NCBI RefSeq assembly: GCF_001551835.1
Contig: NZ_LODL01000035.1
Location: 585,041-649,040 of the forward strand
Length of the DNA stretch: 64,000 nucleotides
From: Dechloromonas denitrificans
Lineage (GTDB): Bacteria > Pseudomonadota > Gammaproteobacteria > Burkholderiales > Rhodocyclaceae
Direction of reading: 5' to 3'
Under the pieces are notes generated by a model. It made no database searches. It was given only the letters and a program-made list of their open reading frames with translations, and had not been told where the DNA came from. Positions 8,160-16,763 of this stretch are shown in pieces. Position 1 is the first letter of the stretch; every line of letters starts with the position of its first letter. Made by a program: the position numbers and the translations under genes.

Positions 8160-8340
8160 AGCGTCCCCTGCGGTGTTTGTTAAGACCATACATTCCTTGA
8201 ACCAATGCTAATTGGCATCGGTTGTGGACCATCAAGCTGCTGTTGTGAGCGCCTCTAGTCAGGAGCTTCTGATGCAGCGGGAAAGCGACCATTCTGGACC
8301 CAGGTTCAGGATGCCGGTCTGACGGCACTTGCGGGGGCCT
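8160..8340 (+). ncRNA. ssrS: 6S RNA
   Basis: The non-coding stretch after zapA folds as a long irregular hairpin: CCCCTGCGGTG near 8165 pairs with CACTTGCGGGGGC near 8326-8337, and AAGACC (8182-8187) pairs with GGTCT (8316-8320). The internal CATTCCTTGAACCAATGC and GGTTGTGG segments resemble betaproteobacterial 6S RNA. A run of seven T follows at 8340-8346. 6S RNA mimics an open promoter and sequesters the sigma-70 holoenzyme in stationary phase. Position after zapA supports the call. The ends are approximate because processing sites cannot be read. Confidence 0.85.
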
Positions 8341-8356
8341 TTTTTTGGCCGAAGAC

Positions 8357-8779
8357 ATGAAAAATCTCCTTTCCGCTTTGGGCATTCCGCTGCTCCTGGC
8401 CGCCTGTGCGGTCGGACCGACGGTGCAGGATGAACCGCTGGTCGAACGTTACTGGCGGGTGCTCGCCATCGACGGCCAGCCGCTGCCGGCTGGCGTCAAT
8501 CGCGCCGAGCCGCATATCGTGTTGACGGCGGCGCTGCGCACTCACGGTTCGGACGGCTGCAACCGCTTTCACGGCAGTTACGATACGGCGGCCGGCCTGC
8601 AATTCGGGCAGATGGCGAGCACGATGATGGCCTGTCCGCCGCCGCTCGATGCGCTGGCCCGCCAGTTCAGCGCCGCCATCGGGGCGACGGCGGATTACCG
8701 GATCACCGGCCGGGTCATGGAATTGCTGGACGCCCGGGGCAAGGTTCGCCTGCGCCTGGAAGCGACCGCGCTCAAGTAG
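8357..8779 (+). CDS. META-domain (HslJ-like) lipoprotein
   Basis: A 140-residue lipoprotein: signal peptide with lipobox LAAC (C17), then one META domain (YWRVLAIDGQPL, GSDGCNRFHGSYD, GQMASTMMACPPPLD). META domains occur in HslJ and related envelope proteins linked to stress or novobiocin resistance; the biochemical role is not known. The start at 8357 lies 17 bases after the end of 6S RNA and has no clear ribosome-binding site or promoter of its own, so it may depend on read-through from the 6S promoter. A TTG at 8345 in frame is a less likely start. Confidence 0.8.
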   Translation: MKNLLSALGIPLLLAACAVGPTVQDEPLVERYWRVLAIDGQPLPAGVNRAEPHIVLTAALRTHGSDGCNRFHGSYDTAAGLQFGQMASTMMACPPPLDALARQFSAAIGATADYRITGRVMELLDARGKVRLRLEATALK

Positions 8780-8788
8780 GTCCGGCCG

Positions 8789-9253
8789 ATGCACTACTGG
8801 CTGATGAAATCGGAGCCGGACGAGGTTTCGATCGACGACCTGGCGGCGGCACCCGGGCAGAGCGTGCCGTGGTTCGGGGTGCGCAATTACCAGGCGCGCA
8901 ATTTCATGCGTAACGGCATGGCAATCGGCGATCTGGCCTTCTTCTATCACTCCGGTTGTGCCGAGCCGGGCATTGCCGGCATTTGCGAGGTTTGTTCCGA
9001 GCCTTATCCGGACGACACCCAGTTTGCGCCGGACAGCCCGTATTTCGATGCCAAATCCGACCGGGAAAAGCCGCGCTGGTGGCTGCGCGACGTCCGTTTC
9101 GTCAGTAAAACCCGCTATCTGCCGTTGGCCGAACTGCGCCGTTACCCGGAACTTGCTAACATGCGCCTCCTTGCCCGCGGCAACCGGCTGTCGATCACGC
9201 CGCTGAGCGCTGATGAATGGGCCTTTATCAATCGGCGTCTGGCAGAAAACTGA
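8789..9253 (+). CDS. EVE-domain protein
   Basis: A 154-residue stand-alone EVE domain, the PUA-like fold also called thymocyte nuclear protein 1. Signature segments are MHYWLMKSEPDEVSIDDL, WFGVRNYQARNFMR, GDLAFFYHSGCAEPGIAGI and KPRWWLRDVRFV. EVE domains bind modified bases in DNA or RNA; the aromatic cage residues are kept. The specific target is unknown. The stop overlaps the TSUP permease start (TGATG at 9251-9255). Confidence 0.9.
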   Translation: MHYWLMKSEPDEVSIDDLAAAPGQSVPWFGVRNYQARNFMRNGMAIGDLAFFYHSGCAEPGIAGICEVCSEPYPDDTQFAPDSPYFDAKSDREKPRWWLRDVRFVSKTRYLPLAELRRYPELANMRLLARGNRLSITPLSADEWAFINRRLAEN

Positions 9254-10053
9254 TGACACTCTGGTGGTTGACCTACCCCTTGCTGGGGATTTTCGGCGGT
9301 TTTGTCGCCGGCTTGTTCGGCGTTGGCGGCGGCCTGACCCTGGTCCCCTTCATGTACATGCTGTTCGTCGCTCAGCAATTCCCGCCCGAGCATGTCATGC
9401 ATCTGGCACTGGGTACCTCGATGGCAACCATCGTCTTCACATCGATTTCCAGCATGCGCGCCCACCACGCGCATGGCGCGGTGCGCTGGGATGTCGTGCG
9501 CAGCCTGGCGCCGGGCCTGGTACTCGGCACCTTCGGTGGTTCGCTGGTCGCCGGCCAGGTGCCGACCGGGCCGATGACGGCGATTTTCGTCGTCATCGTC
9601 TATTACGCCTCGCTGCAGATGATCCTCGACTTCAAGCCGCACGCCCATCGCCAACTGCCCGGTCCGCTCGGCCTGTTCGGGGTCGGCGGCATCATTGGTG
9701 TGATTTCCAGCCTGGTCGCGGCCGGTGGCGGTTTCCTGTCGATTCCTTTCATGCTCTTCTGCAACGTCGCCATTCACGCGGCGGTCGGCACCTCGTCGGC
9801 GCTCGGCTTTCCGATTGCGGTGGCGGGGGCGATCGGCTACATCGTCGCCGGCTGGAGTGACAGTGGCTTGCCGCCCTATACCCTGGGCTACATCTACCTG
9901 CCGGCTTTTTTCGGCATTGTCGTGATGAGCATTACGATGGCGCCGGTCGGCGCCCGGCTGGCCCACCGGCTGCCGGTCAAGAAGCTGAAGCGGGCGTTCG
10001 GCGGCTTTCTCGCCCTGCTCGCCAGCAAGATGCTGTACAGCCTGATCGGCTGA
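9253..10053 (+). CDS. TSUP family (TauE/SafE) permease, copy 1
   Basis: A 266-residue inner-membrane protein of the sulfite/organosulfonate exporter TauE/SafE (TSUP) family with about eight helices in two pseudo-repeats: GGFVAGLFGVGGGLTLVP in the first half and ISSLVAAGGGFLSIPF in the second. The start at 9253 overlaps the preceding stop. It is clearly paralogous to the TSUP gene at 20001-20807 (shared HLALGTSMATIVFTS- and GTSSALGFPIAVAG-like blocks). TSUP members move sulfite, sulfoacetate and other small organic anions; substrate here is not evident. Confidence 0.88.
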   Translation: MTLWWLTYPLLGIFGGFVAGLFGVGGGLTLVPFMYMLFVAQQFPPEHVMHLALGTSMATIVFTSISSMRAHHAHGAVRWDVVRSLAPGLVLGTFGGSLVAGQVPTGPMTAIFVVIVYYASLQMILDFKPHAHRQLPGPLGLFGVGGIIGVISSLVAAGGGFLSIPFMLFCNVAIHAAVGTSSALGFPIAVAGAIGYIVAGWSDSGLPPYTLGYIYLPAFFGIVVMSITMAPVGARLAHRLPVKKLKRAFGGFLALLASKMLYSLIG

Positions 10054-10055
10054 GT

Positions 10056-10742
10056 TTAGGCGCCGGCCTTGAAGTCGCGCAGCGTCGCGACGAGGTCGGC
10101 GAAACGCTCGCCCTGGACCGTGACATGCGCCCGCAGTTGGGCCGCGGCGAGGTCGCTGTCGCCCTTGATGATCGCTTCAACGATCGCCTGATGTTCGTTG
10201 AACGAGGTCGCCATTCGGTTGCGCACGCGCAACTGTAGCCGCCGGTAGGGGCGCAGCCGGCGGTGCAGCGCCGTGGCCTGCTCGACCAGGAAGCCATTGT
10301 GGCTGGCCTCGTAGATGCGCTGGTGAAACACTTCATTCAACTGGTAATAGATATCCGGTGTGTTCGCATCGCGCGCCGCTTCGCAGGCGCGGTGCGCTTC
10401 CTGCAGGGCCAGTTGTTCGCCCGGCGTGATCCGGCGAGCGGCCAGCCGGCCGCACATCGCCTCCAGTTCGGCCATCACCTCGAACATTTCGCAGACCCGG
10501 TCGGCGCCGACTTCCGGCACGGTGGCGCCGCGCCGTGGCCTGATCTCGATCAGGCCGACCGAGGATAACTGGATCAGCGCTTCGCGCACCGGCGTCCGCG
10601 AGACGCCGAAGGTGTCGGCCAGTTCCTGCTCGTCGAGCCGCGTGCCGGGGGGGTAGACACCGGTGACGATGCGTTCCTCGATCAGTTCGCCGAGGCGTTC
10701 CGACTGGCGGGTGGTGGCGGGTATTTCGGCAGGGCTGTTCAC
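10056..10742 (-). CDS. GntR/FCD transcriptional regulator (probable malonate regulator)
   Basis: A 228-residue GntR-family repressor: an N-terminal winged helix (residues about 13-80, LGELIEERIVTGVYPPGTRL, FGVSRTPVREAL) and a C-terminal FCD ligand-binding helical domain ending LVATLRDFKAG. It is transcribed away from the TRAP-mdc operon and separated from it by 196 bases that hold a palindrome. FCD regulators named MatR/MdcY control malonate genes in other proteobacteria, so malonate or malonyl-CoA is the likely effector, by context. Its 3' end almost abuts the convergent TSUP gene. Confidence 0.87.
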   Translation of the reverse strand: MNSPAEIPATTRQSERLGELIEERIVTGVYPPGTRLDEQELADTFGVSRTPVREALIQLSSVGLIEIRPRRGATVPEVGADRVCEMFEVMAELEAMCGRLAARRITPGEQLALQEAHRACEAARDANTPDIYYQLNEVFHQRIYEASHNGFLVEQATALHRRLRPYRRLQLRVRNRMATSFNEHQAIVEAIIKGDSDLAAAQLRAHVTVQGERFADLVATLRDFKAGA

Positions 10743-10816
10743 GATTGATGCTCCGGCTTGTGGCAGTGATTTAATTATACGAAATTAGTTGACCAGTATT
10801 CAATCATTGCCTATCT

Positions 10817-10824
10817 TGTATACA
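10817..10824. promoter_or_regulatory. Palindromic candidate operator of the GntR regulator
   Basis: The AT-rich 10743-10938 gap contains the perfect palindrome TGTATACA inside TTGTATACACAA. Short GT/AC palindromes are typical FCD-GntR operators. Its position between the regulator and dctP fits control of both. A GGAGGAGA ribosome-binding site for dctP lies at 10926-10933. Confidence 0.4.
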
Positions 10825-10938
10825 CAACGGTGATTTTTGAACACAAAACAAGAGTGCGGTATTCCGGAAGTCAGGATAAGCCAGCCAGTGAGGTTTCACC
10901 GTCTTCGTTATTTGTTCATTTATCCGGAGGAGACAATC

Positions 10939-11964
10939 ATGAACGAAACACGGCGCAATATCCTTAAAGGTCTGGCTGCCAGTCCCGCCCTGGCCCTTTC
11001 CCCCAATCTGCTGTGGGCGCAAAGCGCCGGCGAACTCAAGATATCCCACCAGTTTCCCGGTGGCACGGCGACCGAGGGTGACTTCCGCGACCGTCTGTGC
11101 CGCCGCTTCAGTGCCGAGATCGGCAAGCGGACCAACGGCGCGCTGCGTGGTACGGTCTATCCGGGCTCGTCGCTGATGAAGACCAATGCCCAGTTCAGTT
11201 CGGTGCGCAAGGGCGCCCTCGACATGACGCTGGTCCCGCTTTCCTATGCCGGCGGCGAAGTGCCGGAAACCAACATCGGCCTGATGCCCGGCATCGTCAC
11301 CAATTACGACCAGGCAGTGAGCTGGAAGAAGGCCGAAGTCGGCAAGGCGCTGGCCAATATCCTGGCCGACAAGGGCGTGCTGATCGTCAGCTGGATCTGG
11401 CAGGCCGGCGGAGTTGCCAGCCGGACGGTGCCGATCGTCAATCCGGAAGATGCCAAGGGCCTCAAGGTCCGCGGCGGCAGCCGTGAAATGGACATGGTGC
11501 TGAAGGCTGCCGGTTCGACGGTGCTGACTTTGCCTTCCAACGAAATCTACGCCGCGATGCAGACCGGCGCGCTCGATGCGGCGATGACCTCGTCGACCAG
11601 CCTGATTTCCTTCCGCCTTGAAGAAGTGGCCAAGGCGCTGACCACTGGCCGTGGCAAGACTTACTGGTTCATGTTCGAGCCGCTGCTGATTTCGCGCACC
11701 GTCTTCGAAAAGCTGCCCAAGGCGCAGCAGGACGTCATCATGGCGGTTGGCGCCGAGATGGAAGCCTTTGCGCTGGAAGGTGCCAAGGCCGACGACCAGG
11801 CGGTGGCGGCGGTTTATCAGAAGGCCGGCGGCAAGGCCTACGACCTCAACGATGCCGCCGTCAAGAAGTGGCAGGCGATTGCCCGCGATACCGCCTGGAA
11901 GGATTTCGCCGGCAAGAACGAAAGCTGTGCCCGCATCCTCAAGCTGGCCGAGGCGACGCTATGA
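10939..11964 (+). CDS. dctP: TRAP transporter substrate-binding protein DctP (malonate-type)
   Basis: Periplasmic solute-binding protein of a tripartite ATP-independent transporter, 341 residues. The N-terminus NETRRNILKGLAASPALAL is a twin-arginine signal. The mature part has the DctP fold: LKISHQFPGGTATEG, NAQFSSVRKGALDMTLVP, LKVRGGSREMD and LTLPSNEIYAAMQTGALDAA, which holds the substrate-contacting region. A strong GGAGG lies nine bases before the ATG. It begins the dctPQM-mdc operon, so the ligand is most likely malonate, as for the MatPQM transporter of rhizobia. Confidence 0.9.
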   Translation: MNETRRNILKGLAASPALALSPNLLWAQSAGELKISHQFPGGTATEGDFRDRLCRRFSAEIGKRTNGALRGTVYPGSSLMKTNAQFSSVRKGALDMTLVPLSYAGGEVPETNIGLMPGIVTNYDQAVSWKKAEVGKALANILADKGVLIVSWIWQAGGVASRTVPIVNPEDAKGLKVRGGSREMDMVLKAAGSTVLTLPSNEIYAAMQTGALDAAMTSSTSLISFRLEEVAKALTTGRGKTYWFMFEPLLISRTVFEKLPKAQQDVIMAVGAEMEAFALEGAKADDQAVAAVYQKAGGKAYDLNDAAVKKWQAIARDTAWKDFAGKNESCARILKLAEATL

Positions 11965-12512
11965 GCCACGGCTTCGAACTGGAGGGCGCCGTCAAGGCGC
12001 CCGAGATTCCCGAGGGAGGAATTCTGGAGGGCATCAATCGCCTGATGCAGGGTCTGCATACGGCGATCATGTTCCTGTCGTCGATCGCCTTGCTGCTTGC
12101 CTCGCTGATCCTGTGCAGCAGCGTCTTCCTGCGCTATTTCCTGAAGATTCCGACCGACTGGCAGGACGAGATGTCGGTCTTCCTGTTGGTCGGCGCCACC
12201 TTCATGTGCGCCGGCTATGTCCAGTCGCAGCGCGGCCATATCGGCATCGAGGCGGTCGCAAGCCTGTTGCCGCCCCTGGTCAATCGGTTGCGCCTGGTCT
12301 TCTGCGACCTGGTTTCCTTCCTGTTCTGCAGCTTCTTTTCCTGGAAGTCGATGCTGCTGTTGCATGAAGCCTGGGTTGATGGGCAGACCACCTCTTCGTC
12401 GTGGGCGCCACCGCTGTGGATTCCCTATGGCTTCATGACCACCGGCATGACCCTGTTGTCGCTGCAGATCCTGCTGCAGTTGCTTGCCGGTATCGTTCGG
12501 AAGGAGAAATAA
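11961..12512 (+). CDS. dctQ: TRAP transporter small permease DctQ
   Basis: A 183-residue, four-helix DctQ subunit with the characteristic IPTDWQDEMSVFLLVGATFM motif. The ATG overlaps the dctP stop (ATGA, 11961-11964). DctQ pairs with DctM in the inner membrane and is required for sodium-driven uptake of the substrate delivered by DctP. An unusually long hydrophilic N-terminal tail (about 30 residues) precedes the first helix. Confidence 0.9.
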   Translation: MSHGFELEGAVKAPEIPEGGILEGINRLMQGLHTAIMFLSSIALLLASLILCSSVFLRYFLKIPTDWQDEMSVFLLVGATFMCAGYVQSQRGHIGIEAVASLLPPLVNRLRLVFCDLVSFLFCSFFSWKSMLLLHEAWVDGQTTSSSWAPPLWIPYGFMTTGMTLLSLQILLQLLAGIVRKEK

Positions 12513-12513
12513 C

Positions 12514-13866
12514 ATGGCCGAATCCACTATCGGCATGCTCTACGGGCTGGGCACCCTGATCGTGATGTTCTCCGGCATCCCGATCGCCTTTGCCCTCGGC
12601 ACCATCGCCGTCCTTTTCATGCTGGTCTTCATGCCGGCCGCCGCCACCGATACGATCACCCAGAACGTGTTCGAGGAAATGGCCAACATCACGCTGCTCT
12701 CGATCCCGCTGTTCATCCTCAAGGGTGCGGCGATCGGCCGCTCGCGGGCCGGTGCCGACCTCTACCTGGCGATCCATGCCTGGATGCACAAGATACCGGG
12801 CGGCCTCGGCATTGCCAACGTCTTCGCCTGCGCGCTGTTCGCGGCGATGGCCGGCTCCAGCCCGGCGACCTGCTCCGCCATTGGCGGCGCCGGCATCCCG
12901 GAAATGCGCTCGCGTGGCTACTCGCCGGGCTTCGCGGCCGGCATCATCGCCGCCGGCGGTACGCTGGGCATCCTGCTGCCGCCGTCGATCACGATGATCC
13001 TCTTCGCGGTGGCCGCCGAGCAGTCGCTCGGTCGCCTGTTCCTTGCCGGTATCGGGCCCGGCCTGCTGCTGGTCGCCCTCTTTGCCGGCTATGCCGTGTT
13101 CCGCTTCAAGGTCGAATACAACTCGGCGCTCGACGTCTGGCATTCCGGCGGCGCCAAGTCGGCCTACCTCGACGAAATGAAGATGACCCGGGCCGACAAG
13201 ACCCGCATGCTGCCGCGCGTCATTCCTTTCGTGCTGCTGCTGATCGGCGTCATGGCTGCGCTCTACGGCGGCTACGCGACGCCGTCGGAAACCGCAGGTC
13301 TCGGCGGCATCCTGGCCCTCGCCTTGATCGCCGGTATCTACGGCGTCTGGCGGCCGGCGCAGCTGAAGCCGATCCTCAACAGCACGTTGAAGGAATCGAC
13401 CATGCTGATGTTCATCATCGGCATGTCGCTGCTCTACTCCTATGTGATGAGCTACCTGCACATCAGCCAGGGCGCCGCCGAGTGGATCGTCGCCATGCAC
13501 CTGTCGAAGTGGCTGCTGCTCGCCGCCATCCTGCTCTTCGTCGTGGTCCTCGGCTTCTTCCTGCCGCCGGTGTCGATCATCCTGATGACTGCGCCGATCA
13601 TCCTGCCGCCGCTGAAGGATGCCGGTTTCGACTTGATCTGGTTCGGCATCGTGATGACCGTGGTCATGGAAATGGGCCTGATCCATCCGCCGGTCGGGCT
13701 GAACATCTTCGTCATCAAGAACGTCGCACCGGATATTCCGTTGAAGGACATCGTCTGGGGCGTCATGCCTTTCCTTGGCCTGATGTTCCTCGCCGTACTG
13801 CTGCTCTGCCTCTTCCCGGGCATCGCCACCTGGCTGCCGGATCTGGTCATGGGCGTGGCGAGCTGA
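12514..13866 (+). CDS. dctM: TRAP transporter large permease DctM
   Basis: A 450-residue DctM, the channel subunit with about twelve helices. Motifs include SIPLFILKGAAIGRSRAGADLY, AAMAGSSPATCSAIGGAGIPEM, GGTLGILLPPSITMILF and MEMGLIHPPVGLNIFVI, all conserved in DctM proteins. AAGGAG lies ten bases before the ATG at 12514. It is followed after 13 bases by mdcA, coupling malonate uptake to its decarboxylation. Confidence 0.93.
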   Translation: MAESTIGMLYGLGTLIVMFSGIPIAFALGTIAVLFMLVFMPAAATDTITQNVFEEMANITLLSIPLFILKGAAIGRSRAGADLYLAIHAWMHKIPGGLGIANVFACALFAAMAGSSPATCSAIGGAGIPEMRSRGYSPGFAAGIIAAGGTLGILLPPSITMILFAVAAEQSLGRLFLAGIGPGLLLVALFAGYAVFRFKVEYNSALDVWHSGGAKSAYLDEMKMTRADKTRMLPRVIPFVLLLIGVMAALYGGYATPSETAGLGGILALALIAGIYGVWRPAQLKPILNSTLKESTMLMFIIGMSLLYSYVMSYLHISQGAAEWIVAMHLSKWLLLAAILLFVVVLGFFLPPVSIILMTAPIILPPLKDAGFDLIWFGIVMTVVMEMGLIHPPVGLNIFVIKNVAPDIPLKDIVWGVMPFLGLMFLAVLLLCLFPGIATWLPDLVMGVAS

Positions 13867-13879
13867 GAGGCCGATCATC

Positions 13880-15544
13880 ATGAACGCACCGCTCCCCCGC
13901 AACTGGGACAGCCTGCGCCAGAGCCGTGGCCGCCGCCTGGAGCGGGCGGCGAGCCTCGGCCTGGCTGGCAAAAATGGCAAGGAAATCCCGGTCGACCGCA
14001 TCATTGACCTGCTCGAAGCCGTCATCCAGCCGGGCGACCGCGTCTGTCTGGAAGGCAACAACCAGAAGCAGGCCGATTTCCTCTCCGAGTCCCTGGCTGA
14101 TTGCAGCCCGGAACGTATCAATCACCTCAGTCTGGTCCAGTCAGTCCTGGCTCTGCCGAGCCATGTGGACCTTTTCGAGCGCGGCCTGGCAAACCGCCTC
14201 GACTTTTCTTTCAGCGGCCCGCAGGGCGCCCGGCTGGCCAAGCTGGTCCAGGAGCAGCGCATCGAGATCGGGGCGATTCATACCTATCTCGAACTGTTCG
14301 GCCGCTACTTCCTCGACCTGACGCCGAATGTGGCGCTGATCGCGGCGCAGGCGGCCGATGCCGACGGCAATCTCTACCTCGGGCCGAACACCGAGGACAC
14401 GCCGGCCATCGTCGAAGCCACCGCCTTCAAGGGCGGCATCGTGATCGCCCAGGTCAATGAGCGGCTGGAAAAACTGCCGCGTGTCGACGTGCCGGCCGAC
14501 TGGGTCGATTTCACCGTGCTGGCACCGAAGCCGAACTACATCGAGCCGCTGTTCACCCGCGACCCGGCGCAGATCACCGAAGTCCAGGTATTGATGGCGA
14601 TGATGGCGATCAAGGGCATCTACGCGGAATATGGCGTCACCCGCCTGAACCACGGCATCGGCTTCGACACTGCGGCGATCGAACTGCTGTTGCCGACCTA
14701 TGCCGCCGATCTCGGCCTGAAGGGCAAGATCTGCACGCATTGGGCGCTCAATCCGCACCCGACGCTGATCCCGGCCATCGAATCCGGTTTCGTCGAATCG
14801 GTGCATTGCTTCGGTTCGGAAGTCGGCATGGATGCCTACATTTCGGCCCGTTCCGACGTCTTTTTCACCGGCGCCGACGGCAGCATGCGTTCGAACCGGG
14901 CCTTCAGCCAGACGGCCGGCCTCTACGCCTGCGACATGTTCATCGGCTCGACCTTGCAGATGGACATGGCCGGCAACAGTTCGACGGCGACGCTGGGCCG
15001 GATCACCGGTTTCGGCGGCGCCCCGAATATGGGCTCCGACCCGCACGGCCGGCGGCATGCCAGTCCGGCCTGGTTGAAAGCCGGGCGCGAGGCCTACGGG
15101 CCGAACGCCATTCGCGGCCGCAAGCTGGTCGTGCAGATGGTCGAAACCTTCCGCGAGCACATGGCGCCGGTTTTCGTCGAGGAACTTGACGCCTGGCAGC
15201 TGCAGAAAACGATGGGCGCCGAACTGCCGCCGATCATGATCTACGGCGATGACGTCAGCCATGTCGTCACCGAGGAAGGCATCGCCAACCTGCTGCTCTG
15301 CCGTAGCCCGGAAGAGCGCGAACAGGCCATCCGCGGTGTCGCCGGCTTCACGCCGGTCGGCCTGGCGCGCGACAAGGCGATGGTCGAGAACCTGCGCGAC
15401 CGCGGCATCGTCCGCCGTCCTGAAGACCTCGGCATCGACCCGCGCCAGGCGACGCGCGATCTATTGGCCGCCCGTTCCGTCAAGGATCTGGTGCGCTGGT
15501 CCGGCGGCCTCTACGCCCCACCGTCCCGCTTCCGCAATTGGTGA
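13880..15544 (+). CDS. mdcA: Malonate decarboxylase alpha subunit (acetyl-S-ACP:malonate ACP transferase)
   Basis: A 554-residue MdcA. It exchanges the acetyl group on the acyl carrier protein MdcC for malonate, the first step of the biotin-independent malonate decarboxylase cycle. Family-length protein with the conserved N-terminal RNWDSLRQSRGRRLERA, CLEGNNQKQADFL, GSTLQMDMAGNSSTATLGRI and FGGAPNMGSDPHGRRH segments. It leads the mdcACDEGBH block and sits directly behind the TRAP transporter. Confidence 0.96.
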   Translation: MNAPLPRNWDSLRQSRGRRLERAASLGLAGKNGKEIPVDRIIDLLEAVIQPGDRVCLEGNNQKQADFLSESLADCSPERINHLSLVQSVLALPSHVDLFERGLANRLDFSFSGPQGARLAKLVQEQRIEIGAIHTYLELFGRYFLDLTPNVALIAAQAADADGNLYLGPNTEDTPAIVEATAFKGGIVIAQVNERLEKLPRVDVPADWVDFTVLAPKPNYIEPLFTRDPAQITEVQVLMAMMAIKGIYAEYGVTRLNHGIGFDTAAIELLLPTYAADLGLKGKICTHWALNPHPTLIPAIESGFVESVHCFGSEVGMDAYISARSDVFFTGADGSMRSNRAFSQTAGLYACDMFIGSTLQMDMAGNSSTATLGRITGFGGAPNMGSDPHGRRHASPAWLKAGREAYGPNAIRGRKLVVQMVETFREHMAPVFVEELDAWQLQKTMGAELPPIMIYGDDVSHVVTEEGIANLLLCRSPEEREQAIRGVAGFTPVGLARDKAMVENLRDRGIVRRPEDLGIDPRQATRDLLAARSVKDLVRWSGGLYAPPSRFRNW

Positions 15545-15549
15545 ACGCC

Positions 15550-15864
15550 ATGGAAACTCTCGATTTTCGTTTCGACTCGGCGCCCGTTTCCCGGGCGGCC
15601 AACCCGGCGCTGTGCGGTGTTGTCGGCTCCGGCAACCTGGAAATCCTGGTCAAGGCCGGCGATGAACCGACCGCCTGCGCGGTCCGCATCAAGACCTCGG
15701 CCCGTGGTTTCGGCGAGACCTGGCGTGCCGTGCTGGGCAGCTTCGCCGCGGCCCATGCTGCCGGCGGCACCGCCATCGCCATCAACGATATGGGGGCAAC
15801 CCCTGCTGTCGTCACGCTGCGCCTGGCGCAGGCGCTGGCCGAATACCAGGGAGGTGCGCAATGA
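15550..15864 (+). CDS. mdcC: Malonate decarboxylase acyl carrier protein (delta subunit)
   Basis: A 104-residue carrier protein that bears 2'-(5''-phosphoribosyl)-3'-dephospho-CoA on a serine, here S27 within GVVGSGNLEILV. Malonyl and acetyl groups ride on this arm between MdcA and MdcDE. The ATG at 15550 is the first sensible start; upstream TTG and GTG codons overlap mdcA. The stop overlaps the mdcD ATG by four bases. Confidence 0.95.
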   Translation: METLDFRFDSAPVSRAANPALCGVVGSGNLEILVKAGDEPTACAVRIKTSARGFGETWRAVLGSFAAAHAAGGTAIAINDMGATPAVVTLRLAQALAEYQGGAQ

Positions 15865-16763
15865 ACCCGTCACTCGCGACCCGTCATAGTTGGTTCGAGG
15901 CGACTGCCCGCGCCCGCCTTGCCGGCCTGCTCGACGCCGGCAGTTTCCGCGAAATCCTGCCGCCGGCCGAAGCGCAGCCCAGCCCGCATCTGGCCCAGCT
16001 CGACCTGCCCGGCGCCTTTGACGACGGCGTGGTCATTGGCTGCGGTCGACTGGCTGGCAAGGCTGTTTTTGCCGCAGCCCAGGAAGGCCAGTTCATGGGG
16101 GGGGCCGTCGGCGAAATCCACGGCGCCAAGATCGTCGGCCTGCTGCGCCGGGCGGTCAAGGAAAAGCCGGCCGCCGTGCTCTTCCTGATCGACTCCGGCG
16201 GCGTTCGGCTGCATGAGGCCAACGCCGGCCTGATCGCCATTTCCGAAATCATGCGCGCCGTGCTCGACGTCCGCGCCGCCGGCGTCCCGGTCGTCGCGCT
16301 GGTCGGCGGCAGCTGCGGCGCCTTCGGCGGCATGGGTATCGTCGCCAAGCTCTGTTCGGCCATCCTGATTTCCGAGGAAGGCCGGCTGGCGCTGTCCGGG
16401 CCGGAGGTCATCGAAACGGTGGCCGGCGTCGAGGAATTCGATGCCAAGGACCGGGCGCTGGTCTGGCGCGTCACCGGCGGCAAGCATCGCTACCTGATGG
16501 GCGACTGCGCGATGCTGGTCGAAGACGACCTCGCCGCCTTCCGCCGCGGCGCCACGGAGTTTCTCGCCGGCTGGACGGAACCGGCACCGAGCCTCGCCGG
16601 CCTGCGTGCCCGGCAGCAGGTGCTGAAAAACCGCCTCGCCGCCTATGGCGCGCTGCGCGACGGCCTGCAGGTGTGGGCGGCGCTCGGCGTTGCCGAGCCG
16701 GAAAGCGTGCCGCTGCTCGACCGCGATAGCCTGGTCGCCTTGAAGGAAGGATTGCCGACATGA
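15861..16763 (+). CDS. mdcD: Malonate decarboxylase beta subunit
   Basis: A 300-residue subunit of the malonyl-S-ACP decarboxylase, related to carboxyltransferase/crotonase folds. It carries FMGGAVGEIHGAKIVGLLRRA, LIDSGGVRLHEANAGL and LVGGSCGAFGGMGIVA, which form the oxyanion-hole region. With MdcE it releases CO2 and leaves acetyl-S-ACP. Overlaps mdcC and mdcE by four bases at each end, so stoichiometric translation is likely. Confidence 0.95.
   Translation: MNPSLATRHSWFEATARARLAGLLDAGSFREILPPAEAQPSPHLAQLDLPGAFDDGVVIGCGRLAGKAVFAAAQEGQFMGGAVGEIHGAKIVGLLRRAVKEKPAAVLFLIDSGGVRLHEANAGLIAISEIMRAVLDVRAAGVPVVALVGGSCGAFGGMGIVAKLCSAILISEEGRLALSGPEVIETVAGVEEFDAKDRALVWRVTGGKHRYLMGDCAMLVEDDLAAFRRGATEFLAGWTEPAPSLAGLRARQQVLKNRLAAYGALRDGLQVWAALGVAEPESVPLLDRDSLVALKEGLPT

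Noticed and set aside
12433..14121. A 562-codon minus-strand frame opposite dctM and the start of mdcA
   Set aside because: Spans two real operon genes and their ribosome-binding sites; composition is typical of antisense GC-rich frames.
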